A stretch of 47,661 nucleotides of DNA from Candidatus Pseudothioglobus aerophilus (GTDB lineage Bacteria; Pseudomonadota; Gammaproteobacteria; PS1; Pseudothioglobaceae). Under the pieces are notes generated by a model. The model was not told the DNA's origin. It ran no database searches and saw only the letters and a program-made list of their open reading frames with translations. Location: NCBI GenBank assembly GCA_014384565.1, contig JACNFO010000040.1:1-47661 (forward strand). The letters run 5' to 3'. The stretch's first letter is position 1. Each line of letters opens with the position of its first letter. Positions 34,709 through 42,596 of this stretch are shown here, one piece after another. Made by a program: the position numbers and the translations under genes.

Positions 34709-36169
34709 CTACTTAATATTAGTAGGAAACCTCAGTTTTGCCTCTGCTCCTTGCTGAATAAAGCGGTTCTGAAGGGTTACCTCGCCTCCATGAAGCTGCA
34801 TTATCTTTCTAACAAATCGAAGTCCTAAGCCGTTTCCTCGAACCCCTGTATCTGGCCTAGAGACAGAAAAAAACCGGGTAAATAGCTTGCTGAGAACGTG
34901 GGGAGGTATTCCTGGCCCATCATCAAGAACGATAATTGAAATGGCGGTATTAGTTTCAGAGACCTTAATAGTAATTGTTCCTGATTTTGGACTAAAGTCT
35001 AAAGCGTTATTTACAATATTTCCAATAGCTTGCTCTAGTAAAATTTTTTCAGCCTTAATTAGAGATTTGTTGTTAATCTCAAGAACTATATTTAAATCTT
35101 TATCTGAGATATTTTTTGCGCGGCTAGGCGCCTTTAAAACGTTATTAACGATCTGCAAAATGTTTACTGGCTCAACGGCCTTAAGCGTTTCCCGTCTTTC
35201 AATTCTTGATAGATCTAACAATCTATTGACCAGAAGATCCATATGCTTATTTGAATCCAGTATGTTTTCAATAAACCTTTTTCTTTGCGCGTCACTCATT
35301 GGCGTGAGTAAGTTTTCTGCAGTAAGCTGAATCCCTGTTATAGGCGTTCTTAGTTCATGCGCCAGGGTATCAATATACTGCTCAACATCGTCCTTAAGCT
35401 CAACCTCGGCACGTGCATTTTCAATAGTTTTAGCAAGTTTATTGAATTGGTTATTAAGATCAGGAGCAATAACCTCTTCACCACTAAAAAGACTGGCGGT
35501 ATATTTTTCTATGCGCCTGATATTTCTGGAAATCCTGTAGCTCCCTAACGCACCAAAAATTAATGAAATTAGAAAAATATAAAAGATAAATTGTAAGAGA
35601 TAGTTTTGATCTAATAAATCCATTAAAGGCGCTACAACAACTACTGCACCTAAGATTTCACCGTTGTTTCCATAGATTGGATTTGAAGCGTTAAGAAACC
35701 TTGACTTGTAAAAGTATTCAACGACAATTCCTTTAGCTTTTTTGGGCCCAGGGACACTCTCAATAACCACTCTGGTGATGCCTTGATCGCCACTTAGGGC
35801 TGAATCAACTTCATTATGAGCTCTCATATTTTTACCGAGTATAAGCCCTCTAGAGTCTAATACAAGGAGACCATCCTTGTCAGTAACATAAATTGCAAGG
35901 TTTTCAAGTTTTTGATTGCTATCAGCACTTCTTGTGTTTCTTTGAGATCGTAAATAGTTAACAATCAAACTTTCAAAGGTTTCTAAATCAATTTCACCGT
36001 CTTTGTTGTTTTGAGAGGCTACTCTGCTCATTAGGCTTGAAACTTCAACCATGACTGATTTTGCTGATTCGAGTGCGGTTCTGTGAGCAAAGACCCAAAG
36101 TAAAGTTGAGCTTATGATGAAGTAGAGAAAAAAAAGTTTGGTACCAATGTTTAGCTTAAAGTGTCTCAT
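34709..36169 (-). CDS. creC: Sensor histidine kinase, CreC-like
   Basis: A 486-aa membrane sensor: first membrane helix (about 10-28), periplasmic sensing region (about 30-186), second helix (about 191-210), HAMP-like linker, dimerisation domain with phospho-accepting H271 (DTLAHELRTPITG), and ATPase domain with N box (NIVNNALDFSP), G1 (DDGPGIP) and G2 (GNGLGLRFV). The periplasmic region and its VFAHRTALESAK start resemble CreC, the sensor of the CreBC system tied to central carbon metabolism and envelope stress in enterics. The signal sensed here is unknown. The start overlaps the response-regulator stop by 4 bp (ATGA). The symbol is a best guess. Confidence 0.8.
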   Translation of the reverse strand: MRHFKLNIGTKLFFLYFIISSTLLWVFAHRTALESAKSVMVEVSSLMSRVASQNNKDGEIDLETFESLIVNYLRSQRNTRSADSNQKLENLAIYVTDKDGLLVLDSRGLILGKNMRAHNEVDSALSGDQGITRVVIESVPGPKKAKGIVVEYFYKSRFLNASNPIYGNNGEILGAVVVVAPLMDLLDQNYLLQFIFYIFLISLIFGALGSYRISRNIRRIEKYTASLFSGEEVIAPDLNNQFNKLAKTIENARAEVELKDDVEQYIDTLAHELRTPITGIQLTAENLLTPMSDAQRKRFIENILDSNKHMDLLVNRLLDLSRIERRETLKAVEPVNILQIVNNVLKAPSRAKNISDKDLNIVLEINNKSLIKAEKILLEQAIGNIVNNALDFSPKSGTITIKVSETNTAISIIVLDDGPGIPPHVLSKLFTRFFSVSRPDTGVRGNGLGLRFVRKIMQLHGGEVTLQNRFIQQGAEAKLRFPTNIK

Positions 36170-36834
36170 TCAATTAGGCTATATCCAATTCCTCTATGGG
36201 TTTCAATAAAATCGCTGTTTTCGTCAACCTCATGAAGTCTTTTACGAATTGATTTAATATGAGTATTAATCGTTTTAATGTCAGAGCCATGGGGTCTATC
36301 CCAAATAATGCTCATTAAGAACTCTCTGGAGTGAACTCTGTTCGGGTTTTTAACAAGGTGAGATAAAATTTTAAATTCTGCAGGAGTAAGTGTTAGCTCA
36401 ATTTCATTAAACACAACTCTTTGCATAGCATGATTGATACCAAACTTTGAGGTGCCAGAACTAGTGTTTGATTTTCCAGTTCTTAGCTGAGCGCGAACAT
36501 GAGCAACAACAAGCCTTGGGCTTAATGGTTTAGTGACGTAAGCATTTGCCCCTAGACCTTCAAGACCGAGAACCTGGTCTGACTCATCATCCCTTGCTGA
36601 AATTATAATAACCGGTATGCTGTATTTTTCACGGACCTTTCTAAGGACATCAAACCCACTCATATCAGGCAAACCAACGTCAAGAAGAATTAGATCAACT
36701 TCGTTATTGTTTATATATTCAAGCGCGTCTTGACCATTGTCAAACCACTTGCAATTAAAAGAGTCTTGCTCGAGGATAAAAGCAATACTCTCAGCAATTG
36801 TTTTGTCGTCCTCAACTATTAAGATGGTTTGCAT
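36166..36834 (-). CDS. creB: OmpR-family response regulator, CreB-like
   Basis: A 222-aa regulator: receiver domain (1-118) with acidic pocket D9-D10, phosphorylation site D52 (LLDVGLPDMSG) and K102 (VTKPLSPR), and a winged-helix output domain (about 130-220) ending THRGIGYSLIE. The GLPDMSGF and KPLSPR segments match CreB. The alpha-4 region reads LEGLGANAY, one residue longer than the usual LEIGADDY, a small oddity near the output face. It is the first gene of the pair and diverges from an unusually structured 600-bp intergenic region that could hold its targets. Confidence 0.85.
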   Translation of the reverse strand: MQTILIVEDDKTIAESIAFILEQDSFNCKWFDNGQDALEYINNNEVDLILLDVGLPDMSGFDVLRKVREKYSIPVIIISARDDESDQVLGLEGLGANAYVTKPLSPRLVVAHVRAQLRTGKSNTSSGTSKFGINHAMQRVVFNEIELTLTPAEFKILSHLVKNPNRVHSREFLMSIIWDRPHGSDIKTINTHIKSIRKRLHEVDENSDFIETHRGIGYSLIE

Positions 36835-36992
36835 TTGTGATAATAATTTGTAATAAAAAAAAGTTATTGTAGTTTAAAACAAAAAAATTGAAAGAAACTT
36901 CATAAAGTCTTCATCAAAACTCCATCTATTAAACATTTGAAAGCCTGAGACATTAATTAATATGTGCATATTGTTTTTAGTTTATTAGAGCC

Positions 36993-37022
36993 GTTGCAAT
37001 TACAACCCCTTTAAATTGCAAC
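36993..37022. repeat. 9-bp inverted repeat (hairpin)
   Basis: GTTGCAATT and AATTGCAAC form a perfect stem around a 12-base loop (ACAACCCCTTTA). There is no T-run after it on either strand. Confidence 0.5.
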
Positions 37023-37178
37023 TAAACATAGTGCCAATAATCTCTTCATTTGTACTTAGATTATACATAATCATTATGCAAGTCTCTAATAGCTAAAAGC
37101 AATGTTTACGAATTTTAAGTTTTTTAAAGAACCTCAAAACTTTTGTCATTCTCTCTCCGTTTGGCATAAGAGGTACCC

Positions 37179-37228
37179 GCTTTAGTTGACAGGTCACTCC
37201 TTATCGGTCAACTAAAGCATTTTTCTTG
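37179..37228 (+). terminator. Strong terminator-type hairpin ahead of the 52-aa ORF
   Basis: GCTTTAGTTGAC and GTCAACTAAAGC are perfectly complementary over 12 bp with a 16-base loop, followed by ATTTTTCTT. No protein gene on the plus strand precedes it, so it either ends a non-coding transcript or acts as an attenuator 8 bp before the small ORF's start region. Confidence 0.75.
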
Positions 37229-37236
37229 GAATAACT

Positions 37237-37395
37237 ATGAATCAAACACAGAAGCAATTGTCTTTAAAGCCATCCTTAGCAAATATTGCTAAATCTTATT
37301 GTAAGAGAAATAATATCAATGAAAAACAGCTCTTAAAAGCTATGAATTGGTACCAGAGTGCAATACGTAACTCTAAGAAAAATAAACAAATCTAA
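37237..37395 (+). CDS. Small basic hypothetical protein, 52 aa
   Basis: ATG 37237 with a weak ribosome site (TTGGAATAACT) opens a 52-codon frame beginning MNQTQKQLSLKPSLANIAKS. It is rich in Lys, Asn and Gln with one Cys (C22), and has a possible helical pattern in NEKQLLKAMNWYQSAIRNSKK. There is no signal or membrane segment. The sequence looks protein-like (Trp, Tyr and alternating hydrophobics) but I recognise no family. It sits right behind the terminator hairpin and 58 bp before the peroxiredoxin gene. Confidence 0.45.
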   Translation: MNQTQKQLSLKPSLANIAKSYCKRNNINEKQLLKAMNWYQSAIRNSKKNKQI

Positions 37396-37453
37396 TTTAT
37401 TTACAAAATACATTCAATCTAAAATCATCCTAAACTAAAACATTTTTTTAAAA

Positions 37454-37993
37454 ATGAAAATTAAAACTATTAATAAACTATTTACCGTACTGCTTTTGTT
37501 AGCGATTTCTTTAACGACAAGTGCGGCGCTGGAACTTGGAGATAAGGCGCCAAACTTTTCATTAAATGATCAAAATAGTCTAAGTCATCAGCTGAGTGAC
37601 TACAAGGGCAAGTGGGTTATTTTGTATTTTTATCCAAAAGATGACACTCCAGGCTGCACTACGCAAGCATGTGACTTTAGAGATGCAGTTAAAAGAATTA
37701 TAGCTAGCAAGTCAATCGTTTTTGGATTAAGTCTTGATAGTGTTGAATCTCACAAGAAATTTTCTGAAAAAAATAGTCTTCCTTTCTCACTGTTGTCGGA
37801 CTCTGAAGGATTGGTTGCAAAAAAGTATAACTCTTTAAACAACTTCTTAGGCTTCAAGTCCGCCAAACGTAATACTTTTATCGTAAATCCAGAAGGTGAA
37901 ATTGCTAAGATTTATTTGTCAGTTGACCCTAAGACGCACTCAGAAATGGTTTTAAATGACCTGTCTAACCTGCAGGACTTAGGCTTAAATTAA
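37454..37993 (+). CDS. Exported peroxiredoxin (Bcp/PrxQ type)
   Basis: A 179-aa protein with an N-terminal signal peptide (about 1-25, cut near TSA-ALELG) and a thioredoxin-fold peroxiredoxin domain. The peroxidatic Cys is C68 in DTPGCTTQACDFRD and the resolving Cys is C73, the PrxQ spacing. The signal peptide is unusual compared with the cytoplasmic E. coli Bcp and places thiol peroxidase activity in the periplasm, where it would remove H2O2 or lipid peroxides. It overlaps the convergent GIY-YIG gene by 9 bp. Confidence 0.88.
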   Translation: MKIKTINKLFTVLLLLAISLTTSAALELGDKAPNFSLNDQNSLSHQLSDYKGKWVILYFYPKDDTPGCTTQACDFRDAVKRIIASKSIVFGLSLDSVESHKKFSEKNSLPFSLLSDSEGLVAKKYNSLNNFLGFKSAKRNTFIVNPEGEIAKIYLSVDPKTHSEMVLNDLSNLQDLGLN

Positions 37994-38254
37994 GTTCGCT
38001 AGTTCAGCCTTATCACGTTTAGTCATCTTTTTTATAATGAACTCTCTTTTTAAGGCTTCACTTCTTGTCAAAACCTCTTCAGTATAAGCAACCCTTAAAG
38101 GTTTGCGTGACCTTGTATATTTGGCTCCACCATTGACCTCCCCCCTGTGCTGCCTCATTCGTCTTTCTAAATTATTTGTAATTCCACAATACAGTGTTTT
38201 ATCGCCACATTCAAGAATATAGATAGTCCATATTTTTTTAGTAATATCAATCAT
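37985..38254 (-). CDS. GIY-YIG nuclease-domain protein (YhbQ-like)
   Basis: An 89-aa single-domain protein with the GIY-YIG pattern as IYILECGDKTLYCGIT (about 11-26; Y12, Y23), followed by NNLERRMRQHRGEVNGGAKYTR with catalytic Arg R32 or nearby and the Glu in EFIIKKMTK (about 71). Stand-alone members of this size (UPF0213/YhbQ family) are widespread in bacteria; some have weak DNA-cleavage activity and links to DNA repair. It is a one-gene minus unit whose 3' end overlaps the peroxiredoxin gene. Confidence 0.88.
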   Translation of the reverse strand: MIDITKKIWTIYILECGDKTLYCGITNNLERRMRQHRGEVNGGAKYTRSRKPLRVAYTEEVLTRSEALKREFIIKKMTKRDKAELANLI

Positions 38255-38391
38255 TTAAACTTTTCACTATATTTGTGAAAACACCCCGCACAAATACATT
38301 AAAATCCATTTTTTTTGTAAAAAGTGTCATGATAAACTGTTTCTTTTTTTATCAATGATTTTTTTTATTTTCTAATGGAATTGAAATTATT

Positions 38392-39645
38392 ATGCTGACT
38401 ATCGTTATGCGCTCTATATGGCCACTATTCTTAGGGATATTGTTTATCAGTTTGGGCAATGGCTTACAGGGAACTTTAAGTAGCTGGAGGGCAGATTATG
38501 AAGGTTTTTCAATTCTAACAACTGGATTTGTAATGTCAGGTTATTTTTTGGGGGCATTTGCGAGCTCTTTGATAGCTCCTGATCAAATTAAGAAAACGGG
38601 GCAAATACGCACCTATGCGGCTTTCGCCTCTATCGCCTCAACTGCAATTCTAATACAGTTATTATTTATAGAGCCGCCTGTTTGGTTTGTATCAAGATTC
38701 TTGTCAGGCTTTTGTGTTGCTGGAATTATGATTATTGTTGAGGGATGGCTTAACTCTATCTCTTCGAACAAGAACCGAGGCCAACTATTCTCAATTCATA
38801 TGGTCGTTGTTTGGGGCGGTTTGGCTATGGGCCAAGGCTTGTTTGTGATCGATGACCCAGCTGGTGTAAACCTATTTCTTCTTGCCTCTATATTGCTTTC
38901 AATTTCACTTATTCCAATACTCCTGACTGAAATTAAAGCGCCTGATGTTGAACATCAGGAGTCTTTAGGCTTTAAAGCACTCTGGAAAGCGTCCCCCTCT
39001 GGTGTTGCGACAATCGGTATTTCCGGGCTTGCTTCTGCTGGTTTTTTTGGAGTAGGAACAATTTATGCGATTCAGTCAGGTTTGAGCGTTTCAGAGACCG
39101 CACTTTTTATGACTCTATTTATAGGTTTTGGCGCCTTATCACAGTGGCCACTTGGCTGGCTATCGGATAAAATAGATCGAAGAAAAGTAATCTTGTTGTG
39201 TTGCTCAGTCGTTGTAGGGATTTGTATTCTTTTGAGTATGTATGATTTTTCTACTCCCACTTTTTTAATCTTAAATGGAGTTATAGGCGCAAGTACTTTA
39301 CCTCTATACTCTCTTGGAGTTGCGCAAACTAACGACCGCTTGAAGCCAAGTCAAATGGTCAGTGCAAGCGGAACCATTATTTTTGTTTATAGTGTCTTTG
39401 CAGCTTTAGGGCCTTTCTCAATGAGTTACTTTCTTAACCTTTTTGGCAGTCTTGGTTTCTTATTGTACTTAAGTCTAGTTCACTTGGTGATTGGGTTAAC
39501 AGTGTTTGTTATGATGTTTATTAATAAAGACGTTGACGAATCGGATCAATCAGACTTCCAAGTTATGGCGCAAATACCGAGTATGGTTGCAATGGAGGTG
39601 ATTGCAGAAGAGGCTATAGAATCTCAATCAGATTCAGAAAACTAA
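38392..39645 (+). CDS. MFS transporter, YcaD-like
   Basis: A 417-aa protein with twelve predicted membrane segments and the major-facilitator loop motif GWLSDKIDRRK (about 257-267) between helices of the second half. The start MRSIWPLFLGILFISLGNGLQGT and the following SYR-type first loop resemble the YcaD branch (YcaD and related uncharacterised MFS proteins). The C-terminal 35 residues are acidic and cytoplasmic. Substrate unknown. It stands alone, convergent with the DUF1185 gene. Confidence 0.85.
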   Translation: MLTIVMRSIWPLFLGILFISLGNGLQGTLSSWRADYEGFSILTTGFVMSGYFLGAFASSLIAPDQIKKTGQIRTYAAFASIASTAILIQLLFIEPPVWFVSRFLSGFCVAGIMIIVEGWLNSISSNKNRGQLFSIHMVVVWGGLAMGQGLFVIDDPAGVNLFLLASILLSISLIPILLTEIKAPDVEHQESLGFKALWKASPSGVATIGISGLASAGFFGVGTIYAIQSGLSVSETALFMTLFIGFGALSQWPLGWLSDKIDRRKVILLCCSVVVGICILLSMYDFSTPTFLILNGVIGASTLPLYSLGVAQTNDRLKPSQMVSASGTIIFVYSVFAALGPFSMSYFLNLFGSLGFLLYLSLVHLVIGLTVFVMMFINKDVDESDQSDFQVMAQIPSMVAMEVIAEEAIESQSDSEN

Positions 39646-39656
39646 TGCTTCCTTGC

Positions 39657-40271
39657 CTATACGTTTGCAGGGTTGTCTACGTCATGACCTAAGTCTTTCA
39701 AGTCTTGATATCGGTCACCTATTCTATGATGGGGTCTGCCGCCGATTGAAGCACCTAATGCGATGACTAACTCATCATCAGCCGGAGCATCAGGTATAGC
39801 GAGCTGAATTGTTAAGTAATGCGAGCGCCGCCCGGCATCATTTTTATCCATTAAAGGAATCATGATGGGCGCGTTTGCAGCACCCCTTGTATTGCAAAAT
39901 GACAAGTAAGATTGGGCTCCGACAGCTTCACGATAATAATTACCGAATCGAAGTGTATGGATAATAGCAGAAGCATGCTCAATCTCTCCCTTAAGCCCTA
40001 CTATAGCAGACTTACCATATCCCTCTACTTTATCCCCTGAGCCAGCCTCCTTAATAATCATGGCGGTTAATATTTCACCAAGCTCTGGCGCAACATCTAG
40101 TATTCCTGGCTTGAGGTCTTCTGTATATTTACCGCCGTTTTGTAGGTTAACCCAAGGGTTTTTTATAACAGCAATCGCTGCTATTAAAGTAAGCGGTTTG
40201 TCTGCTTTTTTGTTGCCTTCAATAAGAGTTTTTTCAACGTGTAATAGTGTTTTTCTGATTTCAACTGACAT
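39657..40271 (-). CDS. DUF1185 (PF06684) family protein
   Basis: A 204-aa protein fitting the DUF1185 amino-acid-synthesis family: IRKTLLHVEKTLIEGNKKAD (5-24), AAIAVIKNPW, GYGKSAIVGLKGEIEHASA near 104-122, FGNYYREAVGA and IALGASIGGRPHHRIGDRY near 181-199. Structures of family members show a variant of the Bacillus chorismate-mutase fold with proposed roles in amino-acid metabolism, but no reaction is established. It is the last gene of the operon dadA, alr, phyH, cupin, DUF1185, and abuts the cupin stop directly (40271/40272). The link to D-amino acids in this operon is a useful functional clue. Confidence 0.85.
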   Translation of the reverse strand: MSVEIRKTLLHVEKTLIEGNKKADKPLTLIAAIAVIKNPWVNLQNGGKYTEDLKPGILDVAPELGEILTAMIIKEAGSGDKVEGYGKSAIVGLKGEIEHASAIIHTLRFGNYYREAVGAQSYLSFCNTRGAANAPIMIPLMDKNDAGRRSHYLTIQLAIPDAPADDELVIALGASIGGRPHHRIGDRYQDLKDLGHDVDNPANV

Positions 40272-40625
40272 TTACTTCTCCTTCAGGGGCATGTTTAAGC
40301 CTCTTTGAAAAACGATGATTAAGGCACCTTTTTTAGAATAAGAAGAGTGCTGACTCCCAGGTTTAAAAGAAACAAATTCACCTTTATTAAAGACCACTCC
40401 GTCTGAGTCAATTAGCTCTCCTTCCACTATGAAAAACTCCTCAAAACCCATATGCTTATGCGGGACAGTTTGTGCCCCTGGATCCATTTTTAAGACATAG
40501 CTTCCTTGTCCTGATACTTGGTCATAACTGATGATATGCCAACTCATTTTTGGAACTGGAGAGCCATAACGATCAAATGGTATAAATTCAACGTTATGGA
40601 CATCAATTGTTTTTCTATCATTCAT
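40272..40625 (-). CDS. Small cupin-domain protein (ChrR-like)
   Basis: A 117-aa single-cupin protein. Motif 1 is PHKHMGFEEFFIVEGE (about 56-71, metal ligands H57, H59, E63 or E64) and motif 2 is the PGSQHSSY segment (about 92-99, H96). This resembles the anti-ECF ChrR-type cupins and small metal-dependent dioxygenase or isomerase cupins. It lies 22 bp after phyH and directly before DUF1185 in the same operon. Function unknown; it may be an enzyme for the same substrate. Confidence 0.82.
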   Translation of the reverse strand: MNDRKTIDVHNVEFIPFDRYGSPVPKMSWHIISYDQVSGQGSYVLKMDPGAQTVPHKHMGFEEFFIVEGELIDSDGVVFNKGEFVSFKPGSQHSSYSKKGALIIVFQRGLNMPLKEK

Positions 40626-40647
40626 AAGTTATTTCTAGACGTTAAAT

Positions 40648-41463
40648 TTAAAATTCAGATTGTAGCCAGTTATCTTTTGCATAGTGGCAATCTTGGTCAA
40701 CTAAATGTAGGCTAAACGCTTGTCGAGATCGCTCTGATGTGTTTGCAGCACTGTAATGAGGAAGCTGACCATGCAAGATGATTAGAGTACCAGCCTTAAC
40801 CTCAAGCATGTCTAACTTGTTATCAGGAAAAGGACTATCATCTAAAATTTCAAACTCAGTGCCTCCACCAGAAGACAATTTAAAGCGCTTTTTAAGTGGA
40901 ATTGAGTGTCCTCCAGTAATTGCTTGTAAACAGCCATTTTCTTTATTTGCATCCTCAAGGGCTACCCAAAATCCAATACAACTCATTGGGCTTGTGTATA
41001 AGAATGTTGAGTCTTGGTGAAGTCCAACCTCACCTCCAATACTGGGCTGCTTAAAGATGTGCATAGATTGTAGCTTCCTAGGTTTTTTGATTCCCAGCTG
41101 TAGGCCAATTTCTGGCAAATTAAGTTCATTAATTACTTTTTTATAGACAGGATCCAATTCATGCTGCGCATGGCCTATCTTATTAATAGATTTTTGTTTG
41201 GGAACGGTAAAGTTTCCCTTGTCATCGATTGCCTTTTCTTCAAAAAAAAATCGAATTTGATCTCCAGAGCTTAAAAAATATTCATCACTCGTTCTTTCTT
41301 GCTCATCTGTTGTAAACACTGAATGTGAAGAGGGTGGCTGAAAATCATCAATTAGTTTTTCAGCGCGCTTCATTAAAAGCTCTCTTTGCTCTTGATTAAT
41401 AAAATCTTCTACAACTACATATCCATCTTTATTAAATGCGTTGATTTGGTTAAGTGAAAGCAT
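40648..41463 (-). CDS. Phytanoyl-CoA dioxygenase (PHYHD1-like) oxygenase
   Basis: I start at the ATG at 41463 (MLSLNQINAFNKDGYVVVED) because family members begin close to this helix. An in-frame TTG at 41481 would add six residues, but a TATAAT on this strand (41497-41502) is too near for a leader containing it to have a ribosome site. The 271-aa product has the H-x-D motif in GLHQDS and the distal His/Arg in HYSAANTSERSRQAFSLH. It looks closer to human PHYHD1 than to phytanoyl-CoA hydroxylase. Predicted Fe(II)/2-oxoglutarate oxygenase of unknown substrate; placed between alr and the cupin gene, so an amino-acid-derived substrate is possible. Confidence 0.83.
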   Translation of the reverse strand: MLSLNQINAFNKDGYVVVEDFINQEQRELLMKRAEKLIDDFQPPSSHSVFTTDEQERTSDEYFLSSGDQIRFFFEEKAIDDKGNFTVPKQKSINKIGHAQHELDPVYKKVINELNLPEIGLQLGIKKPRKLQSMHIFKQPSIGGEVGLHQDSTFLYTSPMSCIGFWVALEDANKENGCLQAITGGHSIPLKKRFKLSSGGGTEFEILDDSPFPDNKLDMLEVKAGTLIILHGQLPHYSAANTSERSRQAFSLHLVDQDCHYAKDNWLQSEF

Positions 41464-41516
41464 GGTTTTTAAGAAATACAATAATGAATTAAATGCATTA
41501 TATTAGTATTGAAAAA

Positions 41517-42596
41517 TTATTGGACATAAGTTTTATAAACTCTGTTGGTAATTTTACTAAATATTTCATAAGATATGGTATTGCACCATTCTGCAAGCTC
41601 ATCTACTGGAATATTTTCACCAAAGAGTTCAACTCGGTCTCCAACTTGTGGATTTAGAGCATTACTTAAATCAATGGTCATCATGTCCATCGAAACTCTT
41701 CCTGCTACTGAGCACCTCAAGCCATTAATAAATACAGGGGTCCCATCTGCAGCGCTTCGGGGATAGCCATCTGCATAACCAATAGCCACAACACCTATTA
41801 GTGTATCTTTCTTGCAAATAAAGCGCTCGCCATAGCCAATTGATTGACCTGCTTTAAAGTTTTTTATTGAGATCAATGAGGAAGATAGAGTCATCACAGG
41901 AGCTAACTTTTTTTGTTGTAATGTATCTTTAAATGGAGAGGACCCATAAAGCATAATACCTGGGCGTGTGTAATCTTTATGAGTTGACTCCCAAGCCAAA
42001 ATAGCAGCCGAGTTAGCTAAAGATAATGAATAATTATGACTTCCAACAGCATTTTCAAAATCAATAACTTGTTCTGAAGTCGTCTTACTCTCAAGGTTGT
42101 CAGCACTAGAAAAATGAGTCATCAGGGTTATCTTGTTAATGTTATTACTTTTTTCTAGAGAGCTAATAGCCTCCTTAAATTGAGCATCTTGAAAGCCAAG
42201 CCTTCCCATTCCAGAGTCGTGCTTAATAAAAACATCAATCTTTTTATTTATTGTGGCATTAAGAATCCACTCAAGTTGAAGTGGGCTGCAAACCGTTATT
42301 ATTAAGTTGTTTTTAATTGCTAAGGCAAGCTCTGACAACTCAAAAATACCTTCCATCAGTAAGACTGGGGTTTTGCTTAATCCAGCAGTCCTTAATTCAA
42401 TTGCTTCTTCTATGCACGCAACGCCAAAAAAATCAGCACAATCTTCTAGATATTTTGCAACTTTAACAGCGCCATGACCATAGGCATTAGCCTTTACAAC
42501 TGCGATTGCATAAGAATTAGCAGACAAGGATTTAGCGTAAAGATAATTTTGCTTAATTGCGCTAAGATTTATTACTGCAGTGCACTTTCTAGCCAT
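41517..42596 (-). CDS. alr: Alanine racemase
   Basis: A 359-aa PLP enzyme of fold type III. The cofactor lysine is K35 in AVVKANAYGHG and the second catalytic Tyr is in GQSIGYGERF (about 253-262). HDSGMGRLGF (about 134-143), ARPGIMLYGSSP (near 210; read here as TRPGIMLYG) and GRVSMDMMTIDLS are all present. It interconverts L- and D-alanine, supplying cell-wall D-alanine or, together with DadA, feeding L-alanine into pyruvate. Its start overlaps the dadA stop by 8 bp, so this is probably the catabolic (DadX-like) racemase, though it may be the only one in a small genome. Confidence 0.94.
   Translation of the reverse strand: MARKCTAVINLSAIKQNYLYAKSLSANSYAIAVVKANAYGHGAVKVAKYLEDCADFFGVACIEEAIELRTAGLSKTPVLLMEGIFELSELALAIKNNLIITVCSPLQLEWILNATINKKIDVFIKHDSGMGRLGFQDAQFKEAISSLEKSNNINKITLMTHFSSADNLESKTTSEQVIDFENAVGSHNYSLSLANSAAILAWESTHKDYTRPGIMLYGSSPFKDTLQQKKLAPVMTLSSSLISIKNFKAGQSIGYGERFICKKDTLIGVVAIGYADGYPRSAADGTPVFINGLRCSVAGRVSMDMMTIDLSNALNPQVGDRVELFGENIPVDELAEWCNTISYEIFSKITNRVYKTYVQ

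Larger units (their letters stand above)
36835..37236. other. 402-bp gap with two hairpins, no gene recognised except possible small RNA
   Basis: The gap between creB and the 52-aa ORF has no convincing protein frame. It holds a 9-bp hairpin (36993-37022), a 7-bp one (AAGTTTT with AAAACTT at about 37109-37142) and a strong terminator-type hairpin (37179-37218). A weak promoter-like pair (TTGTAC at 37050, CATTAT at 37072) could start a roughly 145-nt transcript ending at the terminator, that is a small RNA, or the terminator could be an attenuator in the leader of the 52-aa gene. I do not recognise a known RNA family. Confidence 0.4.

Noticed and set aside
41463-41481. TTG at 41481 as the start of the second PhyH gene
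   Set aside because: No ribosome site and only six extra residues not expected in the family; the ATG at 41463 is preferred.
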